Positions 29,377 to 35,107 of a DNA stretch of 35,107 nucleotides are shown here, piece by piece; the stretch's first letter is position 1; every line of letters starts with the position of its first letter. The DNA is from a virus. A model generated the notes under the pieces. It had not been told where the DNA came from and did not search any database. It saw nothing but the letters and a program-made list of their open reading frames with translations. The stretch lies in the IMG/VR virus record IMGVR_UViG_3300047371_000482, positions 1-35,107 of that record, one strand, 5' to 3'. The position numbers and the translations under genes were made by a program.

Positions 29377-30329
29377 GCTGAAGTAATTGTTAAGGTAGGA
29401 CCATTAGTTGAGAAATTTGCAGTACCCGTCCCATTGCTAGTCATCGTTAGGGTTGTACCACTCAGTGCAAAAGCAGATGGGCCTGTTGTTCCTCCCCCTC
29501 CACCTCCTCCTGAAGTAATTGAGGATCCATTTAAATTAATATTACCAAATACATTTAGGTCAATGGCCTGCCCTGATGAACCTAACTGAACTGCAGGGTT
29601 TCCTGAAGTGTTAGTGTTTTGTGCATCAGGGGTAATCCATAATTTTGATTCAGTCGGCATTGACTGGGTGTACCAAGTGCGAAGTGTACTATCACTTTTC
29701 TTTGCCGACAAAGTCAGTGAGGCACTATCGCTATTGTTTTTCCCTATACCCCTAATGCCTCCGTAAACATCGAGGGAAACCTGTGCAGTTGCATCAGGGG
29801 AATAAACCTTTAAGACCGATTGAGTTAAGTCCTTTGCCAGGGCAATTGAATTTGTAACACTGGCAGAACCTGCAGTACTTTCGGTAGGAAATAAAAAGTT
29901 CATTCCTGGGCCAACTAAGACTGAGTCACCTGTCAGGGCAAAATAATCACCACTACCATTGGAGTAACTAAATGACCCAAGGGTTTGCGAATAATTGCCC
30001 CCTGCTAAAGTTATATTGCCTGTTGCAGAATCAATAATGGTAGTGCCTGCCGTTAAACCAGTGGCAACAATACTGACAAAGTCGCTCTTTTTTATTCTTC
30101 TAAATGCAGAGTCCGTTGCTGACCAAACTAGCACATAATCATCATCAGATATATCTGCCGTTGCAATAACGGGAAAACCAAATATTGAGTCAGTTATGCT
30201 TGAACTTTTTAAGTGCGAGTGGTCAATTATTGACGAAGCAATTACTGCATTATTGACTAAGTCGTTTAAATCAGAGGCATTAACCTGCTGACCATTTACA
30301 AAAGTTGTTCCTGGAATTATATCACTCAT
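29373..30329 (-). CDS. Tail fibre protein
   Basis: 318 residues. The N-terminus contains PGTTFVNGQQVNASDLNDLV, a pattern common at the start of tail-fibre proteins of marine podoviruses (virion attachment), followed by Ser/Thr/Asn/Gly-rich beta-repeats. A seven-residue Gly run (SGGGGGGGTTG) precedes the last about 35 residues, likely a flexible hinge before a C-terminal domain. It begins two bases after the previous stop and shares bases with the next start. Fibre identity is inferred from composition and N-terminus. Confidence 0.65.
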   Translation of the reverse strand: MSDIIPGTTFVNGQQVNASDLNDLVNNAVIASSIIDHSHLKSSSITDSIFGFPVIATADISDDDYVLVWSATDSAFRRIKKSDFVSIVATGLTAGTTIIDSATGNITLAGGNYSQTLGSFSYSNGSGDYFALTGDSVLVGPGMNFLFPTESTAGSASVTNSIALAKDLTQSVLKVYSPDATAQVSLDVYGGIRGIGKNNSDSASLTLSAKKSDSTLRTWYTQSMPTESKLWITPDAQNTNTSGNPAVQLGSSGQAIDLNVFGNINLNGSSITSGGGGGGGTTGPSAFALSGTTLTMTSNGTGTANFSTNGPTLTITSA

Positions 30330-30331
30330 TT

Positions 30332-32128
30332 TTAACTAAATTTTGTTGTTTGCCTGGACCCAGGACTTGCCTCAACGAGGACCCGTTTTACTTCAATTCT
30401 ACCATTTGAATTGTTACTAATTTTAAACTTTATTGACTCTCCCCTAGAGGAGAGTCCAAAACGACTATTGAAGGATGCCTGGGCAATATTGCTTTCATTT
30501 ATATTGGTTGATATGGAGTCAGGGTTTTCTAAAGTTGCATCCACTTTGAAACTAGATGCATTCTCTAATGCTTTCCAGGAAACCTGGCCCCTCCTGTAAT
30601 GCTTCTGCTCAAAAGTTGAAGAACGATAGGCCCTGGTTTCAATAAATGATTCAATGTTTTCAGTGCCCCCTTTAAAAACATCAGTACCTGTCCCACTGGA
30701 CTCTAATTCTAAAAGTGTACTACTGGAATGAAAAGCTAACAACCTGGCTTTTGTCTTGTTTATAGTTAGCAACTTTTTCACTCCTGGGATAACTGAATCT
30801 ACACTTTCCCAGGTTGATAAAAGCGTGTTGTAAACCAAAATATCAGAACCATCATACAGGTAATATCTGCCCCTGTGAAAAGTTGCAGATGCAGTTGCCT
30901 GGTCAATTCCGTCAACCAGTGAGTCTATATCCCTGGACAAAGCAATATCAGTTACCCTAACTGCTTGGACGGGCAACCCTATTGCCCCTTGGCCCTGTGA
31001 ATTTAATGCTAAGGCATAAATTCCCTGGGGTGACAAGAATACAACATCACCTCCTATTATTTGAATTGTGTCCCTGGCAATGCAACCCAGTTGGTCAGTT
31101 ACCCTGGAGATTGAAAGAGTGCCCCCGTCAGTGGCACCTTTCATATCGTACACACCTGTCACCCCGTAAATTGAATGGTTTTTAAATACTAGTAAACTAT
31201 CATCGGATAATGGTTCCAGGGCAGTAATGTTTCCACTATCTTCTGAACCTATGACCAGTCTGTTAAAAACAGGAAAATCATGAGTAGATAAGGGTGAACT
31301 AATTGCTAGTTCATCCTTGCCTATTGGTACAACTAAACGGGACCCTGCCCATGTAGCAAAGTCAGCAGGGGGGCACTGGTCATCGAGTGACCATATCATT
31401 CCCCCTGAGCCTGTCCAACTACTTGTATTTGTTGGTTCTGTAGCACTGGCAGTTTTAAAAGTTATTGTCTTGTCTGCTATGCTAAGTACTTCCCAGGCAT
31501 GACCATTCCAGTTATTTATTATTCCAGGCCCATAGGCTAAACTGCTAATTACAAACTTCTCACCTTTAACTAAACTAGGTGAGTCCGTTACCACTAAAGT
31601 GTGTGTGCCTGTGCCTTTGGTAATTGAAACTAAATTATTTTCCTTCCAGTAACGGAATTTATTAGCACTTTTGTCTAACCTTAAAACAGAGTCTCCAAGC
31701 GTTGCTGAGTTTGCCTGGAACGGCAGGGTTGGTCCTTTACCCTGGAACAATAAAGTGTTTGTCCTGGTGTTAACTAATTTGGCATAACTTAAATTTAAAC
31801 CTGGGTAAGTAATAGTGCTAACCAGGGTGCTTTCATTGTAAATGTAGGCATTGTCATTTTCTGCTATTAGCACATGGTCATCTGCTCCACCCCCGTCAAC
31901 GGGTATGCAGTCCAAAAGCACTGCTCCACTGCCTAAAGTTCTGTCTGTGAATAAAGTTGAACCTTTTCGTGTACTGGCAATGCCCTGGTCAAACCTCATA
32001 TTCTTTGCTGAACTTACAAAACCATTTTCTAGTTGAGTTGGTTCAACCCTGGTATTCATCCCAATGAAACCTTCATCTCCGTCAACCAGTGGTTGATCGT
32101 CATAGGACCCGTAGGATGAATATCTCAT
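30332..32128 (-). CDS. Tail hub / tail tubular-B-like protein
   Basis: 598 residues. An N-terminal segment GFIGMNTRVEPTQLENGFVS and then MRFDQGIASTRKGST resembles the N-terminus of beta-propeller-like tail hub proteins in short-tailed phages, where a pattern of this type binds the next tail ring. The body is beta-rich (repeated strand-turn units such as WAGSRLVVPIGKDELAISS). T7 gp12 (tail tubular B) is a comparable protein; homology is suspected, not shown. The start overlaps the holin-like gene stop (ATGA). Confidence 0.55.
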   Translation of the reverse strand: MRYSSYGSYDDQPLVDGDEGFIGMNTRVEPTQLENGFVSSAKNMRFDQGIASTRKGSTLFTDRTLGSGAVLLDCIPVDGGGADDHVLIAENDNAYIYNESTLVSTITYPGLNLSYAKLVNTRTNTLLFQGKGPTLPFQANSATLGDSVLRLDKSANKFRYWKENNLVSITKGTGTHTLVVTDSPSLVKGEKFVISSLAYGPGIINNWNGHAWEVLSIADKTITFKTASATEPTNTSSWTGSGGMIWSLDDQCPPADFATWAGSRLVVPIGKDELAISSPLSTHDFPVFNRLVIGSEDSGNITALEPLSDDSLLVFKNHSIYGVTGVYDMKGATDGGTLSISRVTDQLGCIARDTIQIIGGDVVFLSPQGIYALALNSQGQGAIGLPVQAVRVTDIALSRDIDSLVDGIDQATASATFHRGRYYLYDGSDILVYNTLLSTWESVDSVIPGVKKLLTINKTKARLLAFHSSSTLLELESSGTGTDVFKGGTENIESFIETRAYRSSTFEQKHYRRGQVSWKALENASSFKVDATLENPDSISTNINESNIAQASFNSRFGLSSRGESIKFKISNNSNGRIEVKRVLVEASPGSRQTTKFS

Positions 32129-32274
32129 TTTTTATTTTTTGCTAATAGATAAATTTTATAGGACATATAAACGCAGGTCAGAACCCCTGCACAAATGCTT
32201 AGAACCTCATCAAAGTTGCCTAGTGTAATTGTTGCCAAGCAACCTGAAAAACCAAGTAAAGTTGTCTTATCCAT
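32125..32274 (-). CDS. Holin-like two-helix membrane protein
   Basis: 49 residues starting MDKTTLLGFSGCLATITLGN at the ATG 32274. There are two hydrophobic helices (about 4-19 and 23-44) and a Lys/Asn-rich end (KNKK), a topology typical of small holins that open the membrane at lysis. The ATG shares a base with the stop of the 37-residue gene upstream (TAATG). A longer 116-residue frame from 32475 is not favoured because it overlaps two genes. Confidence 0.6.
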   Translation of the reverse strand: MDKTTLLGFSGCLATITLGNFDEVLSICAGVLTCVYMSYKIYLLAKNKK

Positions 32275-32387
32275 TATATCATTTCCAAGAGGATTATTAG
32301 AACAATTATGACAACAAGTGCAGTGAACATTTTCTTTGTTTTTGAGAGCATTAAATACCACTTTTTTAATAAGTTTAAATTTTTCAT
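32274..32387 (-). CDS. 37-residue basic single-pass membrane peptide
   Basis: Sequence begins MKNLNLLKKWYLMLSKTKKM, followed by a pure hydrophobic helix of 17 residues to the end. The ATG overlaps the upstream stop as ATGA, and the stop overlaps the next start as TAATG, so both borders are coupled. It is absent from routine ORF listing because of its size. A lysis-regulator (antiholin/pinholin-like) role is plausible by location next to a holin-like gene. Confidence 0.6.
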   Translation of the reverse strand: MKNLNLLKKWYLMLSKTKKMFTALVVIIVLIILLEMI

Positions 32388-32833
32388 CGCTTGGGAGGTT
32401 TGACAGGAAAAGGTGCCTTGGTTTGGTGTTTTTCTGCTTCACTTTTTGCACATTGGGTTGCAGTTTTCCTGGCAACCCAAAGTGGAATGGTTAAGTATGC
32501 CAATAAGCATGAGCCTGCTATTTTTAGCATATTTAAAATAGTGTCCTTAAACTCATCGAACCCAGTTGCATGGTCAGACATTTGTGCCGAAACCAATGCC
32601 TGCACATCCCCGTGAGACAATGCCTCCAGGGTTTTCTGTGCCTTTTCATTCTGACTTACTTCCTTGTAAATCTGCCCTGCCCCTGCTCCCAAAGTTCCAC
32701 CTGCAATTGCTCCACCTGGTCCACCCAGGGAACCTATGCCTGCACCTATGCCCCCTCCTATTGTGGGGGCAAAGGTTTTAAGGCCCTGGCAACCTGTGCA
32801 AAAGATTAAAACTATTAGAAGGGTGTAGATCAT
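32384..32833 (-). CDS. Lipoprotein-like glycine-zipper membrane protein
   Basis: 149 residues. A short hydrophobic N-terminal signal ends in CTGC (Cys15), an atypical lipobox. A glycine-zipper region (about 26-53, GGGIGAGIGSLGGPGGAIAG) follows, then a helical part, and a second membrane helix (about 103-120). The glycine zipper is typical of membrane-spanning oligomers. It heads a membrane cassette (this gene, the 37-residue peptide, the 49-residue holin-like protein). Envelope disruption or host entry is likely; which one is unclear. Confidence 0.6.
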   Translation of the reverse strand: MIYTLLIVLIFCTGCQGLKTFAPTIGGGIGAGIGSLGGPGGAIAGGTLGAGAGQIYKEVSQNEKAQKTLEALSHGDVQALVSAQMSDHATGFDEFKDTILNMLKIAGSCLLAYLTIPLWVARKTATQCAKSEAEKHQTKAPFPVKPPKR

Positions 32834-33069
32834 TCGCCAGGTGGATTAGGGTTAGTCCACTCGTCCGTTGCTAGAATTGCGAGTATTTCAGAATGGGTGT
32901 ATTGCGTTTTGCCTTCCAAGAATGAAGGTGTTGTATCGCTATCGAACTTAACAAAAGTTTTAGAACCATCGAGTGAGAATCTAATTGTAGATTCACTCGT
33001 TTCATCGATTTGGCTAAAATCCACGGAGTCAACTTCGTTCGCATTAATAATTACATATTTTCTGCTCAT
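32830..33069 (-). CDS. Hypothetical small acidic protein
   Basis: 79 residues, start MSRKYVIINANEVDSVDFSQ. It is acidic with strand-rich predicted structure, a few Ser/Thr stretches and a C-terminus TNPNPPGE. The start follows AATAAATT, so no Shine-Dalgarno. The stop overlaps the lipoprotein-like start (ATGA). It resembles small accessory proteins encoded with fibre genes, but no family is recognised. Confidence 0.55.
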   Translation of the reverse strand: MSRKYVIINANEVDSVDFSQIDETSESTIRFSLDGSKTFVKFDSDTTPSFLEGKTQYTHSEILAILATDEWTNPNPPGE

Positions 33070-33075
33070 AATTTA

Positions 33076-33951
33076 TTAAGGTACATCGGTTACAAACCCG
33101 TTGGGTGATGCTATGTTATTAAGTGTGCCGTTCTTTCCTCCGTTTCCTTGATCTGTGATTGTAGCACCACTTCCACCATCGTTTTCACCCATTCTCCACC
33201 AATGTAGAGGACTTAAATTTAAACCATCAGTACCTAAATTATTAGGTACACCACTATTATAAATAGAAGCTATGTCTCCTCCCGCGGTATCTCCTGTAGA
33301 TAATCCACCTCCATCGCTCAATGTCGTTGTGAAAATAGAAAATTCATCTACTAGAGGTGATCCGTAGCCTGTAGCAAAGCCACGCCCAATATAAAATCTT
33401 ATTCCAGCTTGAAAATTAGTGGTGCTTGCTTCGTTCGTAACTATGCTTTTATAAACGCCATCAAGGTAAAGTTTACTCGTCGTCACACTCCCATCAAAAG
33501 TCACAACCACATGATGCCATTGGTTTAGTGTTGGACTGCCAACTATTGTGTGAGCACGATTGGCTATTCTAAAGTACGCATTCCCGTCTGACCAATGATA
33601 AGCACCTACTTTATTGTTAATATTACCCATTAAGACTGACAAACCTGAATTAACTTGCTTGTACCAAAAACTATACGAACAATTAGCTATTGAATTTATT
33701 GCTGTTAAATCACCACAATCGCAGTAATCATCCGTACCATCAAAGCTTACGCTGTATTGGTTGAATGGTGTAACACCAAACTTACTCAAAGTAGCATCGT
33801 TTGCACCTGCCGTTACTTCAGCAACATAAAAGAATCCTGTGTCTGTTGCGTGATATATCTCACCCTGGACACATTCCTTTTTGAACTTTGCTTTGTTCGC
33901 ATCAGTCCCTGTTTTAAAGGCTAACTGAAAGTCTTTTCTACCAAATTTCAT
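33076..33951 (-). CDS. LamG/lectin-like adhesin with a duplicated N-terminal module
   Basis: 291 residues. Residues 1-58 (RKDFQLAFKTGTDANKAKFK, ... ECVQGEIYHATDTGFFYVAE) repeat the neighbouring 68-residue gene. A laminin-G/concanavalin-like domain follows (about 65-225: YSVSFDGTDDYCDCG, NQWHHVVVTFDGS, SKLYLDGVYKS, FYIGRG, VDEFSIF), ending in LHWWRMGENDG and a Gly-rich tail. LamG domains bind carbohydrate and are common in phage receptor-binding proteins. The gene has almost no CCWGG words, unlike most of the window. The start overlaps the upstream stop (ATGA). Confidence 0.7.
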   Translation of the reverse strand: MKFGRKDFQLAFKTGTDANKAKFKKECVQGEIYHATDTGFFYVAEVTAGANDATLSKFGVTPFNQYSVSFDGTDDYCDCGDLTAINSIANCSYSFWYKQVNSGLSVLMGNINNKVGAYHWSDGNAYFRIANRAHTIVGSPTLNQWHHVVVTFDGSVTTSKLYLDGVYKSIVTNEASTTNFQAGIRFYIGRGFATGYGSPLVDEFSIFTTTLSDGGGLSTGDTAGGDIASIYNSGVPNNLGTDGLNLSPLHWWRMGENDGGSGATITDQGNGGKNGTLNNIASPNGFVTDVP

Positions 33952-34154
33952 ACACCCGTTGCAGAGGGAGTAAATTCAGCTAAAGTTGCATCAGAGGAAC
34001 CTGCAGTAACTTCTGCCAAGTAAAGTTTTTTAGTGTCAGTGGCAAAATAATATTCACCCTGGACACATTCTTTTTTAAACTTTGCCTTGTTTATATCAGT
34101 CCCTGTTTTGACCTTCAACTGAAAGTCTTTCCTGTGTAACTTTTGTTGTGCCAT
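33948..34154 (-). CDS. Stand-alone copy of the fibre N-terminal module
   Basis: 68 residues: RKDFQLKVKTGTDINKAKFK, then KECVQGEYYFATDTKKLYLAEVTAG with a short end. It aligns with the first about 60 residues of the LamG protein downstream (same FKKECVQGE core). It is probably an attachment/adaptor module or a decayed adhesin that lost its receptor-binding part. The stop overlaps the next gene's start. Confidence 0.65.
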   Translation of the reverse strand: MAQQKLHRKDFQLKVKTGTDINKAKFKKECVQGEYYFATDTKKLYLAEVTAGSSDATLAEFTPSATGV

Positions 34155-34156
34155 GA

Positions 34157-34996
34157 CTAGCTTGAGGTGCCTGCGTTAATGCAGGGGCTATTTGGACGAA
34201 GACGAAAGTCGTTGTTTGCAGAATCTACAAATTGAGGGTCCGTGTCGTAGAGGTTATTTGTTCCTCCTGAATCGTTGGCAGTGCCCATTTGGAAGAAAGA
34301 ACAATTTGTAGCAAACTGAGCAAAGTCCCCTGCATTATCCGTCTTTACATTAGCATCAGTGTCACATACAAAAATTGTGTTTTTTAACCAGTCGGCATTA
34401 GGAGTTGTACCCATCCAACCAATTTTTGTGGAGAGTGTGCCGTTTGTCCCAAAATTAAAGACGCAATTATTAAAAGTCCAATGGTCTTGAGAGCTAAAAA
34501 CTCTGTAGCCTGAAGTTTCAATTTTTGGATTAAAGGAAGAGTTGGTAACTTTTATAGAACTAGGATCAGATCCGTAAAAATACTCACTACCTGCACAATC
34601 TTTGAAGACACTCGAAATGTGTAAACAAGAGTCCATTGTGTTATCATTTGCACCTGTCCCGTGAGTATAAAACTGATTAATATCAGTAAATTTAAATTTA
34701 TTAACTTTAATTCCGTCAATGGAAGCTGAACCTATAGCTAACTGCCTACTTGTTCCCGTATCGCCCAAGATTGCCCCGTGTAAATTTAAAGACTCATAAG
34801 TTAAACCACTTGCCCCGTCAAAAGTTTCACCACCTCCAAACGGGTAAGAACCATCCAAAAAGTAAATCGTTCCGTTTGCCTCTGCTAAAGTTTCTGCCGT
34901 TCCAAGTCCTGAACCACTATTCCAGTTAACTGCGTTTGCCTGAGAGTCTCCACTTCCGTTACCTGCCCCACTTGGTGATATATATGCTATGCCCAT
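34157..34996 (-). CDS. Parallel beta-helix tail spike/adhesin
   Basis: 279 residues. Repeated short strands with Asn/Gly turns (for example SLNLHGAILGD, IDGIKVNKFKFTD, HWTFNNCVFNFG, WLKNTIFVCDTD) are the signature of a right-handed beta-helix. The end DTDPQFVDSANNDFRLRPNS followed by PCINAG is the familiar closing motif of pectate-lyase-like/beta-helix proteins. Such folds are used for host polysaccharide recognition or cleavage by tail spikes. A catalytic pair cannot be named. The start follows TTAAATT. No CCWGG in the gene. Confidence 0.7.
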   Translation of the reverse strand: MGIAYISPSGAGNGSGDSQANAVNWNSGSGLGTAETLAEANGTIYFLDGSYPFGGGETFDGASGLTYESLNLHGAILGDTGTSRQLAIGSASIDGIKVNKFKFTDINQFYTHGTGANDNTMDSCLHISSVFKDCAGSEYFYGSDPSSIKVTNSSFNPKIETSGYRVFSSQDHWTFNNCVFNFGTNGTLSTKIGWMGTTPNADWLKNTIFVCDTDANVKTDNAGDFAQFATNCSFFQMGTANDSGGTNNLYDTDPQFVDSANNDFRLRPNSPCINAGTSS

Positions 34997-35018
34997 AATT
35001 TAAGTTTCCTATTTTGTG

Positions 35019-35107
35019 TTAAACGATTGTTCCACCACTGATTAAAAGAGGTGCTGAAAATGCTCCTATGTCAGGGTTATTAAAACCCTGACGGAGTGGT
35101 AAACCAT
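35019..35107 (-). CDS. 3' end of a fibre-like gene (partial)
   Basis: Only the last 28 residues are in the window: GLPLRQGFNNPDIGAFSAPL followed by LISGGTIV and a stop at 35019. The start is beyond the right edge. Its sense is the same as the late operon. A perfect 9-bp hairpin GTCAGGGTT-ATTAA-AACCCTGAC (35070-35092) lies within the coding part. The 22 bases to the next ATG hold only an A/T-rich leader. Confidence 0.5.
   Translation of the reverse strand, partial: GLPLRQGFNNPDIGAFSAPLLISGGTIV

Noticed and set aside
32125-32475. 116-residue frame covering the holin-like region
   Set aside because: Its first 67 residues overlap the end of the lipoprotein-like gene and the 37-residue gene. Exact ATGA and TAATG junctions support two separate micro-genes instead.
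28063-34996. Diversity-generating retroelement acting on the fibre genes
   Set aside because: No reverse transcriptase and no template/variable repeat pair with adenine-specific differences was seen in the window.

Overview
The window is most of the genome of a temperate tailed phage (or prophage), cut at both ends. The left edge falls inside the portal gene and the right edge inside the last codons of a fibre-like gene. Base composition is moderate, about 40-43% G+C judged by eye. A P22-type portal, a large terminase, several big internal virion proteins and no visible tape-measure gene point to a short-tailed (podovirus-like) particle. The host cannot be named from sequence alone. The att-like site carries the 5' half of a bacterial tRNA-Thr(UGU) gene, and the gene content resembles marine phages.

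Layout. 1-4491 (minus strand) is the packaging module: TerL, a PD-(D/E)XK nuclease, an HTH protein, a sigma-region-4-like mini-protein and the portal. 4492-4893 is a divergent control region. 4894-5861 (plus) holds three small genes, followed by an unusually structured 320-bp non-coding stretch (5862-6184). 6185-6841 is a divergent pair of ribbon-helix-helix regulators, a plausible lysis/lysogeny switch. 6819-12822 (plus) is a tightly overlapping early operon: RuvC-like resolvase, an SSB-like protein ending in an acidic DPF tip, a RecB/Cas4-like exonuclease, a MazG-like protein, an archaeo-eukaryotic-type primase, a RepA-like helicase, a second sigma-region-4-like mini-protein, an excisionase-like protein and small genes. 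No DNA polymerase is seen, so host polymerase is probably used. 12886-15022 (minus) is the integration operon with a tyrosine integrase. 15023-15304 holds repeated operator-like motifs and the truncated tRNA (candidate attP). 15305-35107 (minus) is one long late operon: fibre/adhesin genes, a compact membrane-protein (lysis-like) cassette, a tail hub-like protein, fibres, three internal virion-type proteins and a giant 2714-residue multidomain protein.

Major capsid and scaffold genes are absent. If the genome is circular, they should lie between the left edge (portal) and the right edge, which would join the late and packaging modules into one leftward transcription unit.

Notable signals include an approximately tenfold excess of CCWGG and a roughly fivefold excess of GGATCC across most of the window, with CCWGG at chance level in the adhesin genes at 33-35 kb. 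A CTGACAG-type motif is shared by two control regions. A perfect 12-bp hairpin lies inside the primase gene. The giant virion protein combines a zinc-protease motif and an ADP-ribosyltransferase-like domain with recurring RFMP linkers. Two membrane micro-genes are hidden behind a misleading longer reading frame.
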